A DNA stretch of 64,000 nucleotides, taken from assembly GCA_027886175.1 (NCBI GenBank), contig JAJNNQ010000023.1:6372501-6436500 (forward strand). Direction: 5' to 3'. The notes under the pieces were generated by a model, which did no database searches, was not told the DNA's origin, and saw only the letters and a program-made list of their open reading frames with translations. Below are positions 50,150 to 59,600 of this stretch, piece after piece. Position 1 is the stretch's first letter, and each line of letters starts with the position of its first letter. This DNA comes from Phylloscopus collybita (Eukaryota > Chordata > Aves > Passeriformes > Phylloscopidae). Both the position numbers and the translations under genes were made by a program.

Positions 50150-50285
50150 GGGCTGGGCGGGGACCGTGACTGCAAAAACGAAAGTTGGCGGCTCGGCGGA
50201 GAAACGAAACTTGTCTGGGCGGGAGTCGGCGGAGCCGAAGGACGAGCGGGCGCTGCAGGTGACGGTGCCCGTGCCCGGTCTCTCG
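50150..50285 (+). other. RNF213: Inferred non-coding first exon of RNF213
   Basis: A very good donor (TCTCG|GTGAGTGG) at 50,285/50,286 lies inside the CpG island upstream of the first recognisable RNF213 coding exon. Human RNF213 also has a non-coding first exon. The 5' end is a guess. Confidence 0.45.
50176..50212 (+). promoter_or_regulatory. Two IRF-type elements
   Basis: AAACGAAAGTT (50,176-50,186) and AAACGAAACTT (50,202-50,212) are two near-identical sites 26 bp apart. Each contains the IRF core AANNGAAA. Spacing inside each site differs by one base from a perfect ISRE. RNF213 is known to be interferon-inducible in mammals. Confidence 0.5.
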
Positions 50286-50757
50286 GTGAGTGGCGCTGCC
50301 GGGGCCGGCCAGTGGCGGGACGGGGCACCGGGCCTGGGGGTTCCGGTGCGGGCGGCGCGGGGGCAGCCGCGGGTCCGGGGCAGGCGACACTGCGGGCTCC
50401 GGGCCCCGCTGCACCCTCCCGGTAGCCCCGAAGCCCCTCCGTGCTCCCCGATTTCCCCGGTGCACTCTGATCCCCGATCCGCCCAGAGCCCTCCGGTGCG
50501 TCCCCAGGCACTCCCATCTCCTCCCCGTTCCCCCGGGACGCCCCTACCCCGCGGTGCCCCCGGTTCTCCCCGGTGTTCCCCCCGCGGTGCCCCCGGTTCT
50601 CCCCGGTGTTCCCCTCCCCCGGTTCTCCCCGGTATTCCCCCCCCCGGTTCTCCCGGTGTCTCCTCCCGCTGTCCCCCCGGCCCGAGCCCCCCCGGGCCCT
50701 CCCGGCGCCCCCCGGGAGCCGCGCTAGCCCCGCCCCTTACCGTCACATAACTGGTTC

Positions 50758-50875
50758 ATTTGCATACGGCCGCCGCTTCGCCACGCCATTGGTCCATCCA
50801 CCCAGCTCTTTTGCATATCCCCCGAGGGCGCGGAAAGCCGCCAATCCGCGGGGAGAGAGAGGGCTACATTTGCAT
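50758..50875. promoter_or_regulatory. Octamer and CCAAT cluster in RNF213 intron 1
   Basis: ATTTGCAT occurs at 50,758-50,765 and 50,868-50,875, with a one-mismatch copy (TTTTGCAT) at 50,809-50,816. CCAAT boxes lie at 50,788-50,792 (reverse) and 50,841-50,845. The even spacing looks like a promoter module, possibly an alternative start for RNF213 or an antisense transcript. Confidence 0.45.
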
Positions 50876-51331
50876 ACAGGCCACGCCCACCCCCGCGGGT
50901 CAGCGCCGCCCCGGGCGGGGCGGGGCCGGGCCGGGCAGTGACCCTCGGGCAGCCCGCGGGTTCGGGACCGCTGCCGGCCACGGCCCGGCCACGGCCCCGC
51001 TCCCGGCCCTAGCCCAGCACTGGGACCGCTGCCAGCCACGGCCCCGGTTCGAGATCGCTCTCGGCTCCGGCACCCGCTTCCAACCGCGCCCCCGGTTCAG
51101 GATCGCTCCCGGCTCCGGGACCCGCTCCCGGCCACGGCTCAGCCCCAGCCCCGCTCCCGTCCCTAGCCCAGCCCTGCGACCCAGGCCCTGCGATCCAGGC
51201 CCCGGCCCCGGTTCGGGCTCGGTCCCGGGCCCGCTCTCGGCCCCGGCGGTGGAACAAGACTCCCGGCCGTGGCGCAGCCCCCGCCCGGGTTCGGGAAAGA
51301 GGCGCCAGGCCCTCAGCGCAGGGCGGGCGGC

Positions 51332-51365
51332 TGTCTGTCTGTCTGTCTGTCTGTTTGTTTGTCTG
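51332..51365 (+). repeat. (CTGT)n tetranucleotide repeat
   Basis: CTGT repeated about six times, then GTTT/GTCT variants, at the right end of the CpG island. Confidence 0.9.
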
Positions 51366-51527
51366 CTAGCGCTGTGGTTCCCTCCACGCTCCCAGCCCGG
51401 CTCTCGGCTGTCGCAGGTTCCTGACAGTCGAACAGCCGGGCAGAGGAGGCCGTGACACGGCGCTGTCTGTGCCCCCTTGGCTCCTGCAGCCGCTGTGGGG
51501 CACCGGGCGCACCGGGGCACCAGGGCT

Positions 51528-51870
51528 GGGCTGCGGGCTGGCCGGGGGCTGCGGGCTGTCCGGGGGCTGCGGGCTGTTCGGGGGCTGCGGGCCGGCCGGG
51601 GGCTGCGGGCCGGCCGGGGGCTGCGGGCTGTCCGGGGGCTGCGGGCTGTCCGGGGGCTGCGGGCTGTCCGTGGGCTGCGGGCTGTCCGGGGGCTGCGGGC
51701 TGTCCGGGGACTGCGGGCCGGCCGGGGGCTGCGGGCTGTCCGGGGGCTGCGGGCTGTCCGGGGGCTGCGGGCTGTCCGTGGGCTGCAGGCTGTCCGGGGA
51801 CTGCGGGCTGTCCGGGGACTGCGGGCCGGCCGGGGGCTGCGGGCTGGCCGGGGGCTGCGGGCTGGCTAGG
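51528..51870 (+). repeat. 18-bp G-rich minisatellite in RNF213 intron 1
   Basis: About 19 copies of GGGGGCTGCGGGCTGTCC with GCCGG and GA variants. Regularly spaced G-runs on the plus strand make quadruplex structures possible. Both strands stay open in several frames only because 18 is a multiple of three. Confidence 0.93.
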
Positions 51871-52999
51871 CTGCCTGTGTCACCTCTGGTGCCCCTGTGG
51901 CTCTGGGCTCTGCTCTGCCCTGCCCAAGTCATTCCACACTGCTGTCCTCCCAAACTCGTCGCAAACTCCCCTCCCAATCTCTCATCTCAGCCTCCCCTGG
52001 CATTCCTCATCAGAGAGTTTTCCTCACTTTGCAGTGACTGTCGGGAGACACAGGAGTGATTCAGTTGCTGACACATCCTACACACAGTCTCCAAGCTCAG
52101 GCTCCAGTGTTGAGCTAGTCTCTGTTTTGCCAATGCAGTAGTGCTGTTTTTTGTTAAAAGACTGTCCTTGACACAGAAATTCCAACTTGCAACTTGTTGT
52201 TAGATTTAGAACTCACCCCTGAATTGTGTTTGATAACACACTAATGGTGCCATTCTGAACAAAGGCAGAATCAAGTACACAACATGGTTATACTGGGGAA
52301 ACGTGTCCTAATCCTTTATTTGTTTAAGACCGAATGACCTGGGCCACCAGAATGGCTTTTGCTTTGTTGACAGAGAGAAGTGGGATCCTAGAAAAACAGA
52401 CTAAGTCAGAATCAAACTACTGCAGTCCTGACAGGGTCAGTTCTTAGCAAATCCCTCTGCATTCCAGCATGGCAGGGTAACAAACCTGGGGTCTCCAGCT
52501 CTGAAATCCTGTACAAAAAACATCCACAGTAGCTGAGGTTCAAAGCTTTTGCTTTCAGAATTGAGGAGGCAGTGTGGAGGGGCTTGTGAAACCCCTGCAG
52601 AGGGCAGAGATCTGCTCTGCTGCCTGGCTGAGCCTGGAGCTGCCCTTCCACAGGTTTTTGAAGGATAAAGCAGTGAAGACAGAAAGAGAGTTTCCTCTGC
52701 CTTCCTGGAAAGGCCTCAGCTGAGTGGGAGCGGTCACAATGCCATCCTGGCAGGCTGTGCCAGCTGGGACGTGCCTCTGTCCTGTCACTGGGGTGCAGGC
52801 ACAGGCAGCTGGTTGCCAGCGCTGCTGCTGCCTCCGTGCCTGCAGGAGGGGCAGGGATGGAGCTGCACCACTGTGCCGAGGTTCCTTAATTCTTCTGCAG
52901 CTGGCAGGGCCTGGGGAGGGCAGGAGGCTGCGCAGGCAGAGTGGTGCCATTGCTGGTGGGAGCTGAACAGGGAACAGCCAACAGCTCCTGTGTGTTCAC
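51871..52999. other. RNF213 intron, no exon recognised
   Basis: Between the minisatellite and the LTR-like copy I saw no coding exon. The Cys-rich N-terminal zinc-ribbon motif of human RNF213 was looked for here and not found. Confidence 0.55.
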
Positions 53000-53455
53000 C
53001 TCCTGACTTTGGCTGGGACAGAGTTTATTGTTCCCAGGAGCAGGTTCAGAGCTGTGTTTGGATTCAGGATGAGACTCCTGTTGATAACAGCCTGATGGCT
53101 CAGCTCTGCTGAGCAGTGCTTACACTAAGCCAAGGACTTCTCAGGCTCCCAGCCTGCCTGGGCAGCGTGGAGCTGGGAGGGGGCAGAGGCAGGAGAGCTG
53201 CCACAGTGCCCAGAGGGATGTTCCAGGGCACAAGGCACTGTGCTGAAGGAAACTCTGGGGGGATTTGGCCAGGGGGTGACAGCCACTGCTGAGGGGCTGG
53301 CTAGGCATTGCTCAGTGTGTGGTGAGCAAACACCCTGTGCATCACTTGCTCTGGATATTCCTTTATCATTATTATGATTTTCCTTTTCTTTTCTCTCCTG
53401 TTAAACTGTTTATCTCAACCCACAAGTTTTGCCTTTTTTTCTGATTCTCTCCCCT
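53000..53455 (+). mobile_element. LTR-like repeat, copy 2 (inverted relative to copy 1)
   Basis: Reverse-complement partner of 48,200-48,655. It lies in the RNF213 5' intron and runs directly into a CR1 3' end. No internal retroviral genes flank either copy. Confidence 0.6.
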
Positions 53456-53469
53456 GTTTAGGGGCTTGG

Positions 53470-53570
53470 AGTGACCGGGTCCAGTGCAAGGTGTCCCTGC
53501 CTGTGGCAGAGGTGGAACAAGATGAGCTTTAATGTCCCTTCCAACCCAAACCATCCTGCAACCCCACGGG
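53470..53570 (+). mobile_element. CR1-type LINE 3' end
   Basis: 'ggtgtccctgcctgtggcag' followed by 'gatgagctttaatgtccct' and 'ccaacccaaaccatcctgca' is the typical CR1 terminus. It abuts LTR-like copy 2 and ends about 40 bp before the first RNF213 coding acceptor. Confidence 0.8.
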
Positions 53571-53609
53571 TGAATTTCCAGTTTAACAATTAAATTCCCT
53601 CCATTGCAG

Positions 53610-56600
53610 AGAGAAGAGAGGTGCAGGTCCCTCCAGTCCCTGATGCAGAGGAAGAGGTGAAGGGAGAAGGTGCTGCTGGGCCTTCTTCCACCACTGAAAC
53701 AAAGGAGACCAAGGGCAATGGACAGAGCAAGAGCTCTGCCCAGCACCTCAGACACCACACCTGACACTGCAGGTGGATCTCCCTCCTCTGGTGAGACACA
53801 GAAGGAGGAAGAGGGATCCTCAGTGCTGGAGCATGTCACAGCTCCAGAGGACAGCACAGTGCCCTCGGCTCTGCGCGGGGCTGGCGACTCCGCTGAGGTG
53901 GCTCCTCCGCTGAAGAAGGTGAGGACCCTGCTGGCTGCTGGGGAGCAGCTCTGACCTGTCTTGTGTGAAGTGAGGAGGCTGGGCTGCATCCCCCACATCC
54001 TTTCGGCCACGCTGGGGAGCTGCTGCCTGGCTTCCTGCAGAGAAGCTGGCTGTGTTTGCTGACTGTGCTGTGCCTGCGGAGCTGCCGTGCCGGGGGAAAC
54101 CACAAATTACACAAGTCAGCTTAGACACTGCAGAGCTGCTCTGTGCTCCTGCTGAGCAAGTCTTGCATATTAAACCTACACAGTTCTCAGGAGTTATTTG
54201 TATTTCACTGGCTGGTCTTGTCCCTCCTCTTCCTGATCCTTCTCTGCTGTTCTCTGTTAGCCCCGTGGAGCAGGAAGATGTCGGTACTTGCTGCAGTGGA
54301 GGAGGTGACAAAGAGTTTCCCTTTGGCAGTGAATAAACAGATATTGTGGTCTTTGTTTTTCTTTTTTTTTAATAGAAAAGGAAGAAGAGTAAAGCAAAGA
54401 AATCTACATCCACCTCCGGGGAACAGGACTCTCTGCCTCCTGAAAGCACATCACCAGCTCCAACCACAGAGTTGTCTGACACATGTGTTGTTCCTCAAGA
54501 AATCCAACACCCCGGCGGTGAGGGAGCAAAACCAGGTACTGATGGACTTTCTGATGCCAGTGGAGACACACCTGAAGGCCACAGGGATTTGGCGCACCTG
54601 GGGAAGGAAGCTGGCAGCCTGGAAGCAGAGGGACTGAGCCCTGCAGAGCAGAGCAGCACAGCCGGCGGGGCTGCCCCAGCTCCCAGCGCCACAGCCCCAG
54701 CCCCAGGGGATGAGGTGGGGCACGGAACAACCCCGGAGGAGGAGCACGGAGAGACAGCCAGGGGTCATGTGGAGCAGGGCAGTCCTGCCCCTGGCCAGCT
54801 GCCAGCAGCCACAGCAGATTGCCAGGCCCAGGGCAGCAGCAAGGAGCCGCTGTCTGCAGGGCAGGGAGCGAGTCCCTCTGGGTTGCCTGCTGCCAAGGGA
54901 GCCCCCCAAAGCAAACCTGAGACCAAGACCTCTCCTGGGGCCCAGAGCTCAAAGGCTGGGAAGGAGCCCAAGCAAAAAGGGAACAGTTCCACTGTCAAGG
55001 TGAGTGTGAGTGAACTCTGCTGTGTGTTCCAGGGGGCACAGCTCCCCTTGGCCACTGTGACTTGCTCATGCTGTCAGCGAGGCTGAGGAGCACCAGCCCA
55101 GGGATGCAGGATTGAACTGGGGAGGCTCTTATTTGAGTTCTGTTCTCCTGGGTGTCAGTTCTGGCCCAGCTCTCTCTGAGGGGTGGCTCAGTTACCCCCA
55201 GGACTGGGAGGTGTCTCTTTGCCAGCCAGCTGTGCTCTCTGGAGAGCTCTGGGATCCCCTTGAACCGAGGGCATTCTGTGCTTTGCAGGTACCTGTGCTC
55301 TGCTCATACACAGGCCTGGTGAGCTGGAAGTTGCTGTGGGTTCTCTTTCACTTTGCACCCCAGGCCCTGGGGCTCACTGACCTGGCTGCTTGGCAGTGTG
55401 TTTGGGTTGGGCTCCTCTTCCATCGTGTGCTGTTTTCCTTGAGCAGCAGCTTCCCTCAGCAAGGGATCAGTATGTCCAGGAGGATGGAGCTGCTGGTGCA
55501 GCAGGAGGAGATGTTGTGCTGCCAGGGTCTCCTGTTTCACTGGGCATGGTTTGTCTCCCTGTTGCAGAATGCAAACACAAAAGAGAAAAATCAGACCCCA
55601 AGTGAGAAAATGCCGAAGGTGGGCGAGAAGACAAGCCCGGGCCAAGGAGCTGAGGCTGCCAGAAAGGAGGGTGCTGTGCCTGCAGCAGGCAGCCCCAAGA
55701 ATAAAAAGGTACAAAGGAACCAGAAACCTGTGGAGAAGATTAAAGAAAGGTGAGAACAGCCCTGCTGCTCCCCAGCATTCTTCACTAACAGGTGCTGGTA
55801 TTGGCTCAGGACATACCTTGGACATGTGGAAATGGAATTGTTTTGAAACTGAGGTGAAGTGGTTGTGCATGACCAGTGTTGGGTGGGAGCTGCAGCACGG
55901 GTGATGTCCTGGATGATATATTGAACCTGCTTGAGCATCTGATGGATAAAAAAAAAGATTACTCTCTTATTTCTTGCTCTTGCTTCACACAGACCATTCT
56001 TTAGGTGAATAGTGTAAAGAGCTGTGCTGATGTTTTGCTTAATGTGTATGAGCTGGAAGGTGGTGAAAATGTAGCCATTCCAGGTGGCTCTGCTGGGCCA
56101 GAGCATCTCCTGCTGCCTTCAGGAGCCCATTTTTACTTTTTGCACTGGGCTTTGCACTAGGCCTGCTCAAACATCAGTCTGAGTGAACTGCTGCCAGAGT
56201 TTATGGGTCTTGCAGCCACTCAGCTGGGGGCTCAAGTCTGAGTTGAGGTCTACAGTGATTTGTGCAATTAAAGAAACCCCAAAAGAATCCTTTCTATTTC
56301 CCTCCCAATTCTTTCCTGCAGCTCTGTGAGCCGCAATGAGGGTGTTACAGTTTACTTCCATGCAATATTATCCAAGGACTTCAAGCTCAACCCTGAGACC
56401 CATAAAGTGTTCATCAGGGCTCAGGACATTCCTTCCTACAGCAGCTGGGAGGACAACATCTGTGAGCTGAACTGCACCAGGTGAGTGTTCCCTGCTCTGG
56501 GAACGGGGTCCCTGTGGGGCTCCCGGGGCTGTGTAAGCTGTGGCTCTGTGCCCACGTGTGTGGGGGTTGCAGCAGAGGGTTTCACAGTGGAGAAAACTGT

Positions 56601-59600
56601 TCTGAAATGTTCTTGTGAAAGAGCAGTCACCATTCCTATTAGAAATGGAGCAGTGCATGGAAAAGGAGGTGTGCAGATCAGCTAACGTGTCCTTTGCCTG
56701 CCTTTGCTGTGTCTGTGTTTCCAAGGCATCTGGGAGAACATGGATTCCTCATCGAAGGTGCTGTAACTCTCCCCAAAGAAATCCTGGATAAATACATTCC
56801 TTACAAGTACTGGGTGACCTGTGGGAAGGGGGACTATGAGTTCATTTACAAGACTCCAGTATTCAGTGAGCACGTGAATCGCTGCTTAGTGATCAAAAAG
56901 ACCTTGCTCAACAATGGAGGTGAGCTCTGCTGCCTGGACCTGCACCTTGGTGCTGTCCTGTGGCCCAGCACTCCTGCCAGACAGCCCTGCCTGAAGCTGG
57001 GAGCTCAGTGGGCTGCTGGGGGTCTTGCTGTGGCAGCTGGAAGAGAGAAGGCCCCTGACTGCAGTGGTTGTTTCCCTGTGTGTCTGTTCCAGAGTGGCAC
57101 CAGTACGATGACATCGTGTGTGCAAAGCCTTCCAGGATCAAGATTTACTGGGAGAAATTGGCTGGGGATAAAAACAAGGAAGTGGTGGAAGGGAAGAAAA
57201 TAGCTGCCAATGTTATGTTAGAGAGCATCTTCAGCATTCTTGGAACCTGGAGTCCTGACAACCTGAGGAACTTCTTCTGCCAGCTGAAGCAGTTCCGTGA
57301 CGTTGCGGTAGCCCAGCGGGTGTTTGATGGCAAGGCAATGCCATGGGTAGAGCTGAACTTCAGCACAGAGCAGGTAATCCCTTCTGCACAGAGACAGAAA
57401 CCGTTCCCTCACTGAACCCAAACTTGCATTTTGCTCTTGACCTTGCTGGGTTAACTTTGCTTTTCCACTCCAAGTTCAGTGGGGATCCTGCTGGGGTGAC
57501 TGCCACTGGCTGCCTTGGGGGCTTCAGTCAGCCTGTGCACCTGGGGGTGGTTCTGAGAGCCCACGTGGGTCAGCAGAGAGCTGGGACTTGGTGACTTTGT
57601 GCTTGAGTGGGTTTTGTGCCTGGGTATTGATCTCCTAAGCCTTGCCATTAGGTTTTGCTGCCAGTTGTTCTGTCACTGACAACTTCTCTGCACTCATCTC
57701 TTGCTCCAAACCTGCCTGCTTTTTGGGAGAAGCTCCTGATCCTGGTCTAAGTAGTGATGCCAGCAGGGCTTCTGCAATCCAAAATTTCTTAATTGACATA
57801 ACTAGGAAGTGTGGCAGAAATGCCACATTGTCTTTTTTGGTTGTCAGGGCTGCTCCTTCCAGTCCTGTGGCCTCGCTGGAACTGGGAGAAGACATTGGCT
57901 TCAGAAGAGAGAGACTAATGTTGTGACTGGTTTATTTCTCCTCTTCTTTGTCCCAGGTGAACGACTTGCTGCTAAGTTACATGAGGAAAATAGCTGTCCC
58001 CTTCCTTGCAGCAGAAGCAGCTGCAGAGGACAGAGTCACCCAAAGCAAACTGGCTCTGGGGCTCACCTTTCTTGTGGTGGTTGAGGAGTGTTCACTCCCA
58101 GCACTGAAGGATGACCTGGCTGACCTGTGTAGCCTCCTGTGCTTGGATCAGGTGTCACAAGAAGATGAACAGAACGAGTTTCATCACATCAAACAGGCTT
58201 TTGCAGGAGTTACCAAGTAAGTGTTCCGTGTGCCTTCTCACTGACCAAGCTGGTGTTGCTCAGGTGTAGCAGCCTTTGATAAAACACCAGAGATCCAGCT
58301 CTCCACTGCCAGAGAACCAGAGAAAAAGTTACATTGGAAGGTGTCCTTGGAGGTCTCAGTTCCAGCCTCCTGTTTGAAGCAGGGCTAGCATCCAGGCAAG
58401 GTTGCAGTGCATCATTCCACGCTTCTTGATTGGTTTTCCCCTGGAGTGCCTGTTTATCAGTGTGAAAAATGAGGTTCACTTTCTTAGAACAACTGATAAA
58501 TTTAATAAAAAAAAAAGACAATTAGGAGTTAGAAAATAAAGCAAAATATTATACAGCCAGGTGCCTTGGCTGAGCCTGCTGTTTCAGAGATGTGTTTTAA
58601 ATACCCTCTCTACTGCATCACTCTGTTGCATATGCATAAATCATCATGCTCATTCAAATGTTTCCATAAACTCATTTCCATACTCCAGGAGCTGTTTAGT
58701 GTGGCCCCTCCTTGGGTCTGCCTTTTTAGAGCATTTGTGCTTCTTGGCTGTGTCTTCATCATCCCCTCCAGCTTGGGCCTTGGTCCATGCTCTGCACAGG
58801 TGGTTGGTGTTGGTAGTTGGTGCGTCAGCAGCAGGGTCCCCATCCTATGTTCACTGGGTGTTATCCCAACCAAACAGGCTGTTCAGTTATAACCAGATAT
58901 CAGCCATCCCACTACCACATCCAAGCTTTGCTTATAGCAGAAATAAAAACCACATCCTTACAGCAAAGCTACTATACATATAGCATTCACCTTAATATCT
59001 GTGAAAAGCCAGCTTTGTAACATGCATTTAAATCACATGCATTTAAATCATATGCATTTAAATCATATGCATTTATAGCACAGGGGTGGAATCTGACTGC
59101 TTGCCTGGCACTGGGTTTGGAGTTCTTCACTTGCACAGCTTGCAGCCATTGCATTTCTTTCTGGAGTCCTTCTCTGGGTGGGTGTCACAGGGCTGGGGGG
59201 CTCGTAGTGGGGGCTGTAGATAAAGGATTGGTTCCCAGTGCTCCAGCAGCAGGATCTGTGCAGAGAGATTCAGAAAAACTGCAGCTCTGGGCCTTAAACC
59301 TGGACAGGTACACTCTGCAATGAGGAGTAGATGGAGCTAAAATAATGGCCAGAGGTTACTTGAAGGTGCAGAGGGAGAGTGAAATGGAGCCTCCCACACC
59401 TCTAGGGCATTCTCAAGGCTTGGATAAAGCTGTTCTTTCACTCAGTGTGTTTGTTTTGGTTGGTTGTTTTTTTTTTTATTATTTTATTTAGCCTGAAGGT
59501 CGACCTGATAAACTTGTGCCAGAGGTGCATTGAACGTGGTGTAGACCAGTGGGTGTGGATCCTTCCCCTTCTGCATTCCCTTGCTGCTGCCCCACAGCAG

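Larger units (their letters stand above)
50000..51330 (+). promoter_or_regulatory. RNF213 CpG island and promoter region
   Basis: This is the most GC/CpG-rich part of the window. It includes the inferred non-coding exon 1 ending at 50,285, IRF-like sites just inside or upstream of it, and an octamer/CCAAT cluster at 50,758-50,875. Confidence 0.75.

Noticed and set aside
49393..50517. 374-codon Pro/Arg-rich minus-strand frame over the RNF213 promoter
   Set aside because: Open only because GC-rich DNA lacks stops; composition follows the CpG island and no domain is visible.
51366..51977. Minus-strand frame of repeated PQPPDSP units
   Set aside because: It is the translation of the 18-bp minisatellite, which stays open in several frames because 18 is divisible by three.
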